A stretch of DNA of 64,000 bases from assembly GCA_963575745.1 (NCBI GenBank), contig CAUYUJ010014319.1, forward strand, positions 147,001-211,000, read 5' to 3'. The stretch comes from Prorocentrum cordatum. Lineage: Eukaryota > Sar > Dinophyceae > Prorocentrales > Prorocentraceae. The notes beneath the pieces are model-generated. The model was not told the origin of the DNA and did no database searches. It worked only from the letters and a program-made list of their open reading frames with translations. Shown piece by piece: positions 29,434 through 39,279 of the stretch. Made by a program: the position numbers and the translations under genes. The first letter of the stretch is position 1; the number at the start of each line of letters is the position of its first letter.

Positions 29434-30375
29434 TCAAGGGCGGTCTGGTCCGCTGGCGTCCATCACTGGCGTTGGTTGCACCAGGATCCTCTGCATTACT
29501 AAATCTGGCGCACAGAGCATTTCCCCCACTATGCCGTAGTGCGGCGCTGCCCATGGCCCCACCGCGTCCCATGACAGTTTGATCAGGCCACTGATCTTCT
29601 CGGACACCAAGCAATAGTCTATCACACTGTGGCCTCCTGGTTGCGGGTCATCTGGTCGACGCCATGCTCCGTTGAGAAAAGTGGGCAGGTTTAAACCTGC
29701 CATCTCTCCCTCTGTCATATTCCAATCTGCCACGATGATGCGGGGCAAGCCTTTGGCCCGCACGTGCGAGGCCATGCCATTGATCGCGTCGATGCTCGGT
29801 CCAGCCAGGCCCACGCCAACTGCCAAATACATTGCTACGAAAATGACTTCCATGCCCTTTGTGCGAACCGTCACCGCCGTCCATTGTGCCCCCTCCTGAC
29901 CGAAATCGATAACTCCCTTCCAAGCCAACTGCTTCTGGACCTGGAGCCAAACCCCGCCGTGTCCACGCACTTCTTGGCCTGCCGTGGCTGCAGCGGGGAT
30001 GGCCTTGGTGGCCCAACCCAGCTTGGTCAACTTCTTCTTTGCTTCGCTCAATTTCTTGCCCGTCAGGTGATGTTCGGCCGCCCCGATGACGCGCGCCCTC
30101 TGGAAGGGGCTACCCTCCCGCTTGATGTAGCTGAGGCCCTTCTCATTCCAGCTGGTGGCGTTGCTGAAATAAGACAAAAGCGGGGATCGGTCCGATGCGG
30201 GCGGCCTGGTCACCGACGCCCCTGCGCCCTCTTCTCCGCCAGGTGGCGGAGTGAGTCTGGCCGATGTCCCACCCGTGGCGGAACGTGTCCCTGGGCCCTC
30301 GCCCCCCCGGTGAGCGAGCGTGGCCCTGGTCCTTGAAGCAGGGTCTCCTGGAGGCCTCAGGACCTGAGCTGCCAT
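29434..30375 (-). CDS. LINE ORF2 endonuclease domain (APE type)
   Basis: Reading from the Met at 30375 (MAAQVLRPPG), overlapping the end of ORF1. After a Pro/Gly/Arg-rich lead the exonuclease-endonuclease-phosphatase fold appears: VIGAAEHHLTGKKL (metal-binding Glu region), HGGVWLQV, WTAVTVRTKG, IIVADWNMTEGEM (Asp-x-Asn), HSVIDYCLVS and PHYGIVGEM (catalytic His region). This enzyme nicks target DNA to prime reverse transcription. The stop at 29434 falls just after the domain and RT continues in other frames, so ORF2 is split here. Confidence 0.72.
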   Translation of the reverse strand: MAAQVLRPPGDPASRTRATLAHRGGEGPGTRSATGGTSARLTPPPGGEEGAGASVTRPPASDRSPLLSYFSNATSWNEKGLSYIKREGSPFQRARVIGAAEHHLTGKKLSEAKKKLTKLGWATKAIPAAATAGQEVRGHGGVWLQVQKQLAWKGVIDFGQEGAQWTAVTVRTKGMEVIFVAMYLAVGVGLAGPSIDAINGMASHVRAKGLPRIIVADWNMTEGEMAGLNLPTFLNGAWRRPDDPQPGGHSVIDYCLVSEKISGLIKLSWDAVGPWAAPHYGIVGEMLCAPDLVMQRILVQPTPVMDASGPDRP

Positions 30376-30433
30376 GCGCGGGCTGCCCTGGCCCCTCAGC
30401 GTCCTGGGGGTCCTATAGTACGAAGCCGTAGCG

Positions 30434-31487
30434 CTAGAGTCGCCGTGGCCGTTTCGCCTGCTCCTGGAACAGTGCGACGATCGCTGCAGCTCTTTGATCT
30501 TCTGACACCTCCGAGCCCCAGCTGGACATGAGCTCACGAACTCTTTTGTTGGTGCCGCCGTCGTCGAAGTTCTGGGCTGGCTCGGTATCCCCCTCCACGC
30601 GGGCGTCTCCCTCACCGTCGCCAGCGCCATGGCCAGCAGGGTGAGGGCCATCACCGTGTGCCCCACGCTGGCCCACAGCGGGATCCGAGACCTGCTCCTT
30701 GAACCCCTTGAGCTTGTCGAGGGATGCTTTGATGGCCTCCGCATCGCCTTCAGCTGTTGCGCCTCCCCCACCTGGCTCTCCAGGTGCCAGAAGCTTGCCG
30801 ACGAGCTCGGAGAGCTTGGCCACCTCATCCCAGGCCGCTGGCGGGGCCTGGTTCGGGGATGGCTCCGCGCTGGCTGCCCCCACACGCTGGACCGCCGTTC
30901 GCCTGGCCTCTTCGAGCTCCTCCTGCGCATCCTGCAGGGCAACGTGGGCCTCCATGCACTCCACCGCGGCCTCGCGAGCAGCCTCCTCGGCACTGGAGAC
31001 CCGCTGCGTGGCCTGGAGCACCTTGGGCCTTGGCGACTTGAGGCGGCAGGTCCTTGTGCTGTCTGGGGTCCTGCATGCCCGCCGCTCTGAGCTTTCGGCG
31101 GTAGACCAGCTTGTCACGCTGGCTCTGGGACAGGCAGGCGGCGCCGATCTGGAACTCCTTTTCGCCCATGGCGAGCCAGAACTCCGTCTGCTGCTCATCG
31201 AGCTGTGGCTGCGCCGCTGCTCCTCCTTGTCCCCCTCCATTATTCTGGTAGTTCGCATCCTTGTCGTAGCCCTTGCCGTGCCCCCTGCCGAAGCCGCCCT
31301 GCCCGCTGAAGTCTCGCCATGGCGCTCCTCGCAAGCGCTGCTGGCGGTTCGACTGGCCCTGCAGCGGGGGCGGCGGTCGGTTTGAGGCTGGCACTGGCCC
31401 CTGCGGGTTGTATCCTCCGCAGTTGAAGCACCTCTGCTTGTTACCACGGTTCCATGCATTGCACTGTCGGCAACCCCAGCCCACCAT
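30434..31487 (-). pseudogene. LINE ORF1 with RanBP2-type zinc finger
   Basis: An ATG at 31487-31485 starts MVGWGCRQCNAWNRG, and the finger continues to RCFNCGG: W-x-C-x2-C-x3-N...C-x2-C, the RanBP2/NZF pattern that binds single-stranded RNA in other proteins. A Gly/Gln-rich linker follows, then LDEQQTEFWLAMGEKEF and a basic helix. Near 31.07 kb the reading moves to another frame, giving a clear coiled coil (EEAAREAAVECMEAHVALQD, then AQEELEEARR) and an acidic C-terminus ending AKRPRRL at 30434. Zinc finger plus coiled coil suits an RNA-binding, oligomerising ORF1 protein of a LINE particle. The frameshift makes the copy inactive or reflects a sequence error. Confidence 0.65.
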
Positions 31488-31640
31488 CGCGCGCGGTGTC
31501 TGGGGGACGGGTCCACTGAAAACTCTTGGGGCGAAATGGTTGCGGGTGAGGTCGCGAACCTCTGGCCATGAGACTCGTGGGGACAAAACCTGACACGCCT
31601 CAATCTCTCGAGCGAGGTTGGGACATCCAGGAGCAGGCCC

Positions 31641-31661
31641 CTTGAGCCAAAATGGTTGCGG
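31641..31661 (-). other. Relict dinoflagellate spliced leader (DinoSL-like)
   Basis: On the minus strand the 21 bases read CCG, two differing positions around A, then CCATTTTGGCTCAAG. Against the known 22-nt DinoSL without its first base this is 19 of 21 matches, including an unbroken 15-base run. It is the very first sequence of the LINE, directly followed outward by (TCC)n. Known precedent: relict SLs mark dinoflagellate genes formed by reinsertion of trans-spliced mRNA. Confidence 0.8.
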
Positions 31662-32157
31662 CCTCCTCCTCCTCCTCCTCCTCCTCTTCCTCCTCCTCCT
31701 CGGCCTCCTCCTCCTCCTCCTCGTCCTCCTCCTCCCTCTCCTCCTCCTCCTCCTCCTCTTCTTCTTATTCTTCTTCTTCGTATTATTATTATTCTTATTA
31801 TTATTCTTATTCGTCTTCTTCTTCTGATTATTATTCTTATTATTTTTCTTCTTCTTCTTATTATTACTCTTATTCTTATTCTTCTTCTTCTTATTATTAT
31901 TATTATGCTTCTTCTTCTTCTTCTTATTCTTATTCTTCTTCTTCGTCTGCTTCTTCTTATTATTCTTATTATTCGTATTATTATTCTTCTTCTTATTATT
32001 ATTCTTCTTCTTCTTCTTATTATTATTCTTCTTCTTCTGCTTATTCTTCTTATTATTATTCTTATTATTCTTCTTCTTCTTCTTCTTCCTACTCCTCCTC
32101 CTCCTCCTCCTCCTCCTCCTCCTCCTCCTCCTCCTCCTCCTCCTCCTCCTCCATTCC
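31661..32157. repeat. (TCC)n tract with internal (TTC/TTA)n expansion
   Basis: TCC repeats at both ends enclose about 330 bp of mixed TTC, TTA and TAT units (31.76-32.09 kb). It sits between the DinoSL-like end of the LINE and composite copy B. It opens long low-complexity frames on both strands, one of which artificially extends LINE ORF1 upstream. Confidence 0.92.
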
Positions 32158-32159
32158 TT

Positions 32160-33168
32160 GTCCATAGAAATAGCTTCTCCTTGTCGCACGCCGAGGCCAG
32201 TTTTTAGGGCGGGCCGGGCGTTTCGCCTGAGGCTTCCACACCACTGATGACCCTGAAGCTCACAAATTGGGAGCAGTTTCGCAGATGGAGGGCGGGTGGA
32301 TGGTTTTAGAAATGTGGTTTTCGCACTAGCGCCGCGCACCTTCGTTCTAGTCATGTGCCAGAGTTTCACGGATTGGGGATGACCCGTTTTCAAAACGTGG
32401 TTCTCGCCTTAGCCCCGCGCACGTTCGTCGTCAAATTTGCAATACTTTCACGGGCCGAGGAAAACCCCTCTTCAAAATGTGGCTCTCGCCTTAGCGCTGC
32501 GCACATTATTTCTAGACATTTGCCAGAGCTTCACGGGTTGAGAGCGGATCCTTTTCAAAATGTGGTTGTCGCCTTAGCGCCGCGCACATTCGTTCTAAAC
32601 AGTTGCAAGAACTGCACGGGTTGAGGATAACCCGTTTTCGTCTCGTGGCTCTCGCCTTAGCGCCGCGCACATTCGTTCTAAACATTTGCAATCATTCCAC
32701 GGATTGCGGATACCACGTTTTCAACATGTGGCTCTCGCTTTAGCGCCGCGCGCATTCGTTGTAACAAAATGCAGAGCTCCACGGATTGGGGCGGTTCCTT
32801 TTTCAAAATGTGGTTCACGCCTTAGCGCCGCGCACCTTCGCTTTAACATTTGCAAGAGCTTCACGGATTCCCACCAGCAACGTACCAGAAATTACGTGTT
32901 GAAAAGATGTTGGCTTTTGCGGGCGCAACAGGTACGTTGATTCGCTGTGTTGAAATTCCGAGAATTGCGTTCTGGCACGATCCAAGATCGTCAAGACGCA
33001 ACAATCAGGTTGACCCGTGGCGTTGGACTCCCGAGAACAATGGTTTGGCATGCTTCCAGGTCTTCAAACGGATGCCTTCCAACGAGGCAGACAAGGGCAA
33101 TGAAGAGAGAGCTTCGAGGAAGGGTGTGTTCCAACATCGTCAGTGACTCTTGCGTTCACACTGGTCCT
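32160..33168 (+). repeat. Composite repeat family 1, copy B
   Basis: Left module about 32160-32285 (TCTCCTTGTCGCACGCCGAG, TTTTTAGGGCGGGCCGGGCG). Array about 32288-32870 with seven units starting near 32289, 32378, 32457, 32540, 32621, 32703 and 32788. Right module about 32870-33168 (GCGCAACAGGTACGTTGATT, CAAACGGATGCCTTCCAACG, TTCCAACATCGTCAGTG). Units share GCGCCGCGCACATTCGTT. Bordered by (TCC)n on both sides. Confidence 0.8.
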
Positions 33169-33177
33169 CGTGCTCAT

Positions 33178-33560
33178 CCTCCTCCGCCTCCTCCTTCTCT
33201 TTCACTTCTTCCTCCCCTTGTTCTTCCTCCTCTTCCTCCTCCTCCTCCTCCTCCTCCTTCTCCTCCTCCTCCTGCTCCTGCTCCTGCTCCTGCTCCTCCT
33301 ACTCCTCCTCCTCCTGCTCCTCCTGCTCCTCCTGCACCACCCGCCTCCCTCCTCCCTCCTCCTCCTCCTCCTCCCTCCGCCCACCTCCCTCCTCCCTCCT
33401 CCCTCCTGCTCCTCNNNNNNNNNNNNNNNNNNNNNNNNNNNNNNNNNNNNNNNNNNNNNNNNNNNNNNNNNNNNNNNNNNNNNNNNNNNNNNNNNNNNNN
33501 NNNNNNNNNNNNNNCTCCTCCTACTCCTCCTCCTCCTCCTCCTCCTCCTCCTCCTCCTCT
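33178..33560. repeat. (TCC)n tract containing a 100-N scaffold gap
   Basis: CTCCTC-rich sequence from about 33178 to 33560; positions 33415-33514 are exactly 100 N, the usual placeholder for a gap of unknown size. The true tract length is therefore unknown. Confidence 0.95.
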
Positions 33561-33569
33561 CCTTTTCCA

Positions 33570-34458
33570 TATAGATGGCTTCTCCCTGTCGCACCCAGAG
33601 GCAAGTTTTTAGGGCGGGCCGGGCTTTTCGCCTGAGACTTCCTCACCATGTATGGCCCTGAAGGTTAAAAACTGACAACGGTTTCACATATTGAGGGCGG
33701 GTCGTCTTCAAAATCGCCTTAGCGCCGCGCGCACTCGTTCTAAACAATTGCAAGAAGTTCACGGATTGAGAGCAGGTGGTTTTCAGATTGTGTCTCTCGC
33801 CTTAGCGCCGCGCACATTCATTTTCAAAATTTGCAAGAGCTTCACGGATTGAGGCCGGGTGGCTTTCAACGTGTGGCTCTCGCGCCGCGCACGTTCGTTT
33901 TAAGATGTGCACGGATGGAGGGCGGGTCGTTTTCAAAATGTGGCTCTTGCCATAGCGCCGCGCACGTTCATTTTAAACTTCTGCAAGAGGTTGACCGATT
34001 GAAGGCGGGTGGTTTTCAAACTGTGTTTCTCGCCTTGGCGCCGCGCACGTTCGTGTTGAAAATGTGCACGAGCTTCACGGATTGAAGGCGGGTGGTTTTC
34101 AAAATGTGGCTCTCGCCTTAGCGCCGCGCACCTTCGTTTTAAACATGTGCTAGAGTTCCACTCATTCCCATGGTCTACTTACCACAAATGGTTTTTGCAA
34201 AGGCACCAGATTAGGAGGGTGCAACAATTACGTTGGTTCGCGACCATTCAAATCGTCAAGATACAACAGTCAGGTTGATCCGTGGCGCCGGAGTCCCGAG
34301 AATAATGGTTTGGCATGCATCAGGGTTTTCAAACGGTTGTCTTCCAATGAGGCAGTTCCCTCCGTGGAAATGAACCATTGTAGGGGCCTATGAAGGGGGA
34401 GAGCTTGGAGGGAGGGTTTATTCCAACATCGTTTATGACTCTTGGGTTTGCACTGGTC
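33570..34458 (+). repeat. Composite repeat family 1, copy C
   Basis: Left module about 33570-33690 (TCTCCCTGTCGCACCCAGAG, CTCACCATGTATGGCCC). Array about 33690-34165 with six units starting near 33690, 33766, 33850, 33918, 34000 and 34083 (one shortened). Right module about 34165-34458 (TTCAAACGGTTGTCTTCCAA, TTGTAGGGGCCTATGAAG, ATTCCAACATCGTTTATG). Followed by (TCC)n to 34524. Copies B and C are in direct orientation about 1.4 kb apart. Confidence 0.8.
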
Positions 34459-34524
34459 CTCCTCCTCCTCCTCCTCCTCCTCCTCTTCCTCCTCCTCCTC
34501 CTCTTCCTCCTCCTCCTCCTCCAT

Positions 34525-34960
34525 GCCGCGTGGCCGAACGTAAGGTCGCGATCACGACCCACCTCGGTTCATACCACTCGCTGAACTGCCGCGTGGCGTA
34601 AATTCGACCTCCCGCCCTACGACGCGGACCAGGTCGAGGTCGAGATCACGATCCTCCTCAGCTCAGACATACCACTGCACTGCAGCGGGGCGTGAACTCG
34701 ACCTCCTCCATACCACGAGTACACAGACGAGGTCGATGTCACGACCTGTTCCAGTCAAGTCCACTCGCTGAATGTAGCGGGGCGCGAAAACGACCTCATT
34801 CCTGCAGTGAGGGCGAAGACGATGTCGAGTTCACGACCCGTCCAAATTCTGACGGATCGCTGAACTGCAGCTTGGCGTGAACTCGACCACTTTCCTACCG
34901 CGCGATCGAAGACGAGGTTGGGTTCACGACCCGTCTCAGCTCACACCACTCGTCGGAATT
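34525..34960. repeat. Degenerate ~95-bp tandem repeat, about 4 copies
   Basis: Units share CACTCGCTGAACTGCAGC, GGCGTGAACTCGACC, GAAGACGAGGTCGAG and TCACGACCCGTCTCAGCTC. Copies begin near 34557, 34655, 34755 and 34845, the fourth being closest to consensus. No gene seen. Confidence 0.65.
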
Positions 34961-35960
34961 GTGTCGTTCCTACACACTCAGCCTCCTGGTTGTCGCGATG
35001 CTGCACAGGCGCGGTCGCGGGCTTTGCCGCGGGCAGTTGGATACGAAAGAGGCGAGATCCGTCCTCACGCTCTGCTGGGCGAAGCGCTCCGACTGGGGAG
35101 CACCGTGCCAAAAGAGCAGACTCCTCGATGTCAAGGCCCAGTAAAGCGACCGGCGTGCTGACCCCCCCCCCTTCGCGACAGGAGGTGCGTCGCGCATTCG
35201 TCGCCCGTGCGCCGCCCGCGCGTCGGCCGCCGAAGAGGCCAGCCGTCCTCTCGAACGTGCACGTCACCCTCGCAACGGGGCAATTTGGTGAGTGCGTCGC
35301 CAGCGCGGCGGACACCCACGGGGCGGATCGCACGCCGCCGAATACGGGCTTGCTGAGCGCTGCTGGGCGCTCCACGGTGCGTCGCGTGACACTCCGGGGG
35401 CGGCCTGAGGTGCCCAGGCTTCGCACCCGCCCTCAGACGGCCTCAGGGCTCCTCCTGGGATTTGGGGGGTGGCCTCTTGGGCCGTCTTCGAGGCCCCGAG
35501 GGCCTAGTCCGGAGGCCAACATCACCGAAAGGTCTTGCACCTGTATGGAAACTGGCACTGTCGCCTCTGTCGTCCAAATACTTCCCAGGAGGTCCCCGAC
35601 GCCCCAAGCCAGCCATGCCCCAAGAGGCCCCGATGACGGCGTCGACGGGGCCGCGGGAGCCCTCCGCGACAAGATGGCCCCGAGAACGCCGGCGGGCCCC
35701 CAAGATGCCCCAGGCCTCGCGCACACCCGCGACCGGACAAGAGGCCCAGCCAGGAATGAAAAAATGGGATGAGAGGGAGGCGGTCTCAGACGACCATGTA
35801 AGTGCCACGATAGCTATTGGGAAAAAAACTGCTTAAACAGAACGTAAGCCCAACAAGCATTGGAACATCCGTCTTGCTCAAACCATCTCGCATTGGAAAA
35901 GACCTCAAGTGGTCCACGACCCAAGCCCAGCGGTGGGATGGGACGAAGGCCGCCGGACGA
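34960..35960. other. GC-rich stretch with degenerate CCCAAGAGGCCCC words, no gene
   Basis: Open frames of 75-280 codons exist on both strands but conflict and show only Pro/Arg/Ala-biased composition. From about 35.45 to 35.73 kb there is a degenerate tract like that at 21.66-21.97 kb. Nothing else recognised. Confidence 0.4.
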
Positions 35961-35964
35961 TGAG

Positions 35965-36220
35965 ACCTCCTCCTCCTCCTCCTGCTCCTCCTACTCCTGC
36001 TCCTCTTTCTGATCCTCCTCCTCCTCATCATCATCATCCTCCTCCTCCTCCTCCTCCTCCTCCTCCAGCTCCGCTCTCGCTCTCTCTCTCTCTCGCCCTT
36101 TCTCTCTCTCTCTGCCTCTCTCTCTCTCTCTCTCTCTGTTTCTCTCTCTCTCTCTCTGTTTCTCTCTCTCTCTCTCTCTCTCTCCCCCCCCCCTCTCTCT
36201 CTACATGTGTATACATATAT

Positions 36221-36252
<32 letters not shown>

Positions 36253-36285
36253 ATATATATTATATATATTATATATATCATGAAA
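35965..36285. repeat. (TCC)n, (TC)n and (TA)n microsatellites
   Basis: TCC units to about 36066, then CTCTCT repeats to about 36205, then alternating TATATA to about 36280. The TA tract is AT-rich but without any gene downstream, so it is not called a promoter. Confidence 0.92.
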
Positions 36286-36374
36286 GACAGCACAGAGGCG
36301 GGCCAACAGGCAGCAGCAGGGGGCGAGATGGAAGAGTCCTGTCGCTAGCTCGGCACGGCGACCTCCAGGAGTCA

Positions 36375-36673
36375 AGGGCGACCTCCACCTCCTCCTCCTC
36401 CTCTTCCTCCTCCCCCTCCTCCTCCTCCTCGGAGGAGGAGGAGGAGGCGGAGGAGGAGACAGCAAGCAGGGGCGACCAGGCAGAGGGAGCAGGAAGGTGG
36501 GGGGCGGGCGGGGGGCGGGGGCGGATGTCGTGGGAGTAGTCGTCGAGGCGGTGGTCGTGGAGGTCGCGGTCGCAGTGGCGGCTGTCGTGACGGTCGTGGT
36601 CGTTGTGGCTTCTCTCTCTCTCTCTTTCTCTCTTTTTCGCCCTCCCTCCCTACCTCCCTCCCTCCCTCCCTCC

Positions 36674-36711
<38 letters not shown>

Positions 36712-36780
36712 ATTTCTCCCTCCCTCTCTACCTCCCTCCCTCCCTCCCTACCTCCCTCCCTCCCTCCGCCCTCCTCCTGC
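36375..36780. repeat. Adjacent (TCC)n / (GGA)n and (TC)n / (CCTC)n tracts
   Basis: TCC units (36.38-36.43) run directly into GGA units (36.43-36.46), forming a mirror or inverted pair that could fold back. After a CGTGGT-rich stretch, CTCTCT and CCCTCC tracts fill 36.61-36.78 kb. Confidence 0.85.
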
Positions 36781-37023
36781 CCCCTCCTCGCCCACGGGTG
36801 CCAGGCGCGCTCCCCACGCCTGTTCGCTGGCCGCTGCCGCGGCTCGCTGCCGAGAGCGGAACGAGCGGCGCGCCCCCTTGTCTCTCCAGTGACTCACATC
36901 ATCGCGCGCACCGTCCAGACATCGGCTCAGCAGGACCCCCCCCATCCCGCCCGCCCTCCAGTGGGGCTGCTGCAGCGGCGGGTCCGCGCCGCGACGACCC
37001 GCGCGCTGGCCTCTGTTTAACGG

Positions 37024-37188
37024 GCGAAGAACGGTATTAAACAAACATTTTCGCCGTCGGGGACACCTGCCCCAGGGCGGCTGGAAAGTTTATACCCTTA
37101 CGGTGGCACCGTAGGGGTATACACTTTCCAGCCGCCCAGGGGCAGGTGTCCCCGACGGCGAAAATGTTTATTTTATACCGTTCTTCGC
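37024..37188. repeat. 165-bp near-perfect palindrome (foldback element)
   Basis: Arms of about 82 bp begin GCGAAGAACGGTAT and end ACGGTG at the centre (about 37104-37106). They share ACATTTTCGCCGTCGGGGAC, ACCTGCCCC and GGGCGGCTGGAAAGT. By eye about five mismatches separate the arms. Centre spacing is nearly zero, so it would extrude as a long hairpin. Outer flanks are TTAACGG and TCGCTGAT; no clear target duplication. A MITE-like foldback or a recent inversion duplication are both possible. Confidence 0.85.
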
Positions 37189-37369
37189 TCGCTGATCTGT
37201 TGCAACGCGAACCGATCCGCCTTGAGCGACCCCGGCCTCCCGACAGCGCAGGTCGATCGTCCAAGACCGGCCGGGTCTGGGGCCAGCGGCGGCACTCAAC
37301 CTCGCACGCACGCGCTGGGGCCGCCACCACGTCGGCACGGCGCGCACCCACCGCACCACGGCACGCGTG

Positions 37370-37402
37370 ACCCTCCTCCTCCTCCTCCTCCTCCTCCTCC
37401 TC

Positions 37403-37433
<31 letters not shown>

Positions 37434-37470
37434 TTCTCCTCCCCCTCCTCCTCCTCCTCCTCCTCCGTCG
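37370..37470. repeat. (TCC)n microsatellite
   Basis: About 95 bp of CTC repeats with a CCCCCCCC interruption; a shorter tract follows at 37.70-37.76 kb. The region between (37.47-37.70) and up to 37.90 kb has no recognised gene. Confidence 0.9.
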
Positions 37471-37926
37471 GCAGAGCAGCGGCGTCTTTGACTGCCATAC
37501 CACGAGTGCACCGACCAGAGTGCTCTGCTGCCAGGTCGTCGCGGGGGCCTCGGTCGCCAGCTGCCGGCCGCGATGTGGGAGAGGTCCCTGGCCACCAGGA
37601 GAACCTGCCACCGCATGGCTCAAGAGGCGAGTCACTGCAGGTGGGCGAGAGTCAACGTTCCCTCTGCTTCATACGCGTACTTCTCCCTTCTCCATTCTCC
37701 TCCTCCTCCTCCTCCTCCGCCTCCTCACCCTCCTCCTCCCTCTCCTCCTCCTCCATCCTGCAAGCTCTATCTTCTGGTTTCCACCATCCTTCCCATCATC
37801 CTCGTCCTCCTCCTCCTACTGCTCCGCCTCTTATCCTCTCATATCCCACCATCAGCAGCAGCGAGAGCGCCACGGCGAATCCAGGGTGACCAACAATAGG
37901 ATTTGTTCCGTAATGTAGTAAGGTTC

Positions 37927-37972
37927 AACAACAAAAATAACAACCACCACCACCACCACAACAACAGCAACG

Positions 37973-38029
<57 letters not shown>

Positions 38030-38095
38030 CCAACAACCACAACAACAACCACAACAACACCAACAACAAATACAACAACAAAACCATTAACAACA
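37927..38095. repeat. (CAA)n microsatellite
   Basis: AAC/CAA/ACC repeats giving poly-Asn frames. It marks the start of composite repeat family 2, whose other copies also abut CAA-type tracts. Confidence 0.9.
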
Positions 38096-38159
38096 ACGAT
38101 GACAACACCCAACACCAACCACAATCACAACCACAATCACAACGATAATGATAACGATA

Positions 38160-39275
38160 ACGACATCATCAACATCAACAACAACAATTATTATCAGACT
38201 GCTCACGTTTCCCTGCTCGCGTGCCACTCAGCACGTAGATCCCAAACCCTCGATACCCGCCCTCTTCGTTTTCGATCGTACCCCCTTCGGGGTGCATCTT
38301 TCTTACCTACAACGTATGTATTTCGTGCAGCCCCTAAGGCAGGACAAGAGAGGACGGATGGAAGGAAGGGACACAGGGGAGGGAGGAAGATGGAGCGCGA
38401 GAGAAAATAGGAGGGGGGCTAGGAACAGAAAACACGTGGCAGGACCAGACGGGCAAATCGGGCGGGTAGAGTAGACCCTGACGGGCGGGTCGGGAAGGCG
38501 GGCGGGCCTCACGGCGGGGTCGAGCAGGAGGGTTGCCAAACCGTGCGTCCTGCAGGAGTCGCCAGGATGTCTCGAGCGACAGCGCGACTCCCCAATAAAT
38601 CTTAAAGAAACCCACTGCGAGAGCGTGATTCCTAAGTGCCCGAGGCGTGGCGCCCGAATACACTGCAAGGGCCACGCGGAAGCGTGATTCCTGCATCGAA
38701 TCATGAGCAAGTCCCTCGCGAGAGCGCGCGTTGGGAATAACTTGTGGGGGAATCTCCGGCGGGAACCGCTACTGTTGTAAACCAGTGGCCAAGGGCGCAA
38801 ATTGAGCAGGAAGACTTTCCCCGATGAGAACACAGCCGGGAGGGGCACTTCCATTGAAAAAACACAGATGTTACGCGAACGCGTGAGTACTGCAAGGTTC
38901 GCCAGGAAGTCTCGGGCGAGAGCGCAACGCATGAGTAAATCATGGGGAGGTCCCAAGCGAGAGTGCGATTCCTGAATTGCGAGGGCGTGCCGCCTGAGTG
39001 AATAGCGAGGATGTCTCAGGCGAGAGCGCGATTCTGTGATCAACTGCAAGTAAATCCCGACCGAGAGCCGTTGTGTTGTAAACCAGGGGCCAGGGGCGCA
39101 GTTTGAGGAGGGAGACGTCCCCTGATAAAAAAACAGGGCGCAAGCACCGGGAGGGGTACTTCAATTGAAAAAGCACATATGTTACCAGAGGTGGGGGATC
39201 AACAAAAAATGTTCAGTAGTCAGAGTTCAACAGAAACAACAACAAAGACGACGACGACAACAACAACAACATTCA
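38160..39275. repeat. Composite repeat family 2, copies 1 and 2
   Basis: Module X at about 38246-38370 (CCAAACCCTCGATACCCGCC, TTTTCGATCGTACCCCCTTC). Then degenerate 35-45 bp units with GCGAGAGCGCGATTCCT at 38.54-38.70 and 38.87-39.06 kb. Module Z occurs at 38.75-38.87 and 39.06-39.24 kb (GGGAACCG or similar, TTGTAAACCAGGGGCCA, CGGGAGGGGCACTTC, AAAAAACACAGATGTTAC). It ends at a CAA/ACG tract. No protein is conserved between copies. Confidence 0.65.
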
Positions 39276-39279
39276 ATTC

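Larger units (their letters stand above)
25285..31661 (-). mobile_element. Near full-length LINE with DinoSL-like 5' end, frameshifted
   Basis: About 6.4 kb on the minus strand. ORF1-like region with a RanBP2-type zinc finger and a helical part, ORF2 with apurinic-type endonuclease, reverse transcriptase, a CxxC zinc segment, RNase H and a C-terminal Cys/His segment, in that order. The 5' end (31661-31641) matches the dinoflagellate spliced leader at 19 of 21 positions and touches (TCC)n directly; the 3' end near 25285 runs into (GGA)n. There is no LTR. Six or more frame changes interrupt ORF1 and ORF2, so this copy cannot encode intact enzymes unless the assembly has indel errors. APE endonuclease plus RNase H places it near RTE/I/Jockey-like LINE groups. 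Confidence 0.85.

Noticed and set aside
31525-31546. A second DinoSL-like match (about 16/21) 115 bp inside the LINE 5' end
   Set aside because: Relict leaders are normally stacked directly next to each other; this one is distant, lies in a plausible upstream segment and differs at five positions. Too weak to claim.
36210-36285. TA-rich stretch as a promoter
   Set aside because: It is a pure (TA)n microsatellite with no gene downstream; dinoflagellate promoters also generally lack a TATA box.
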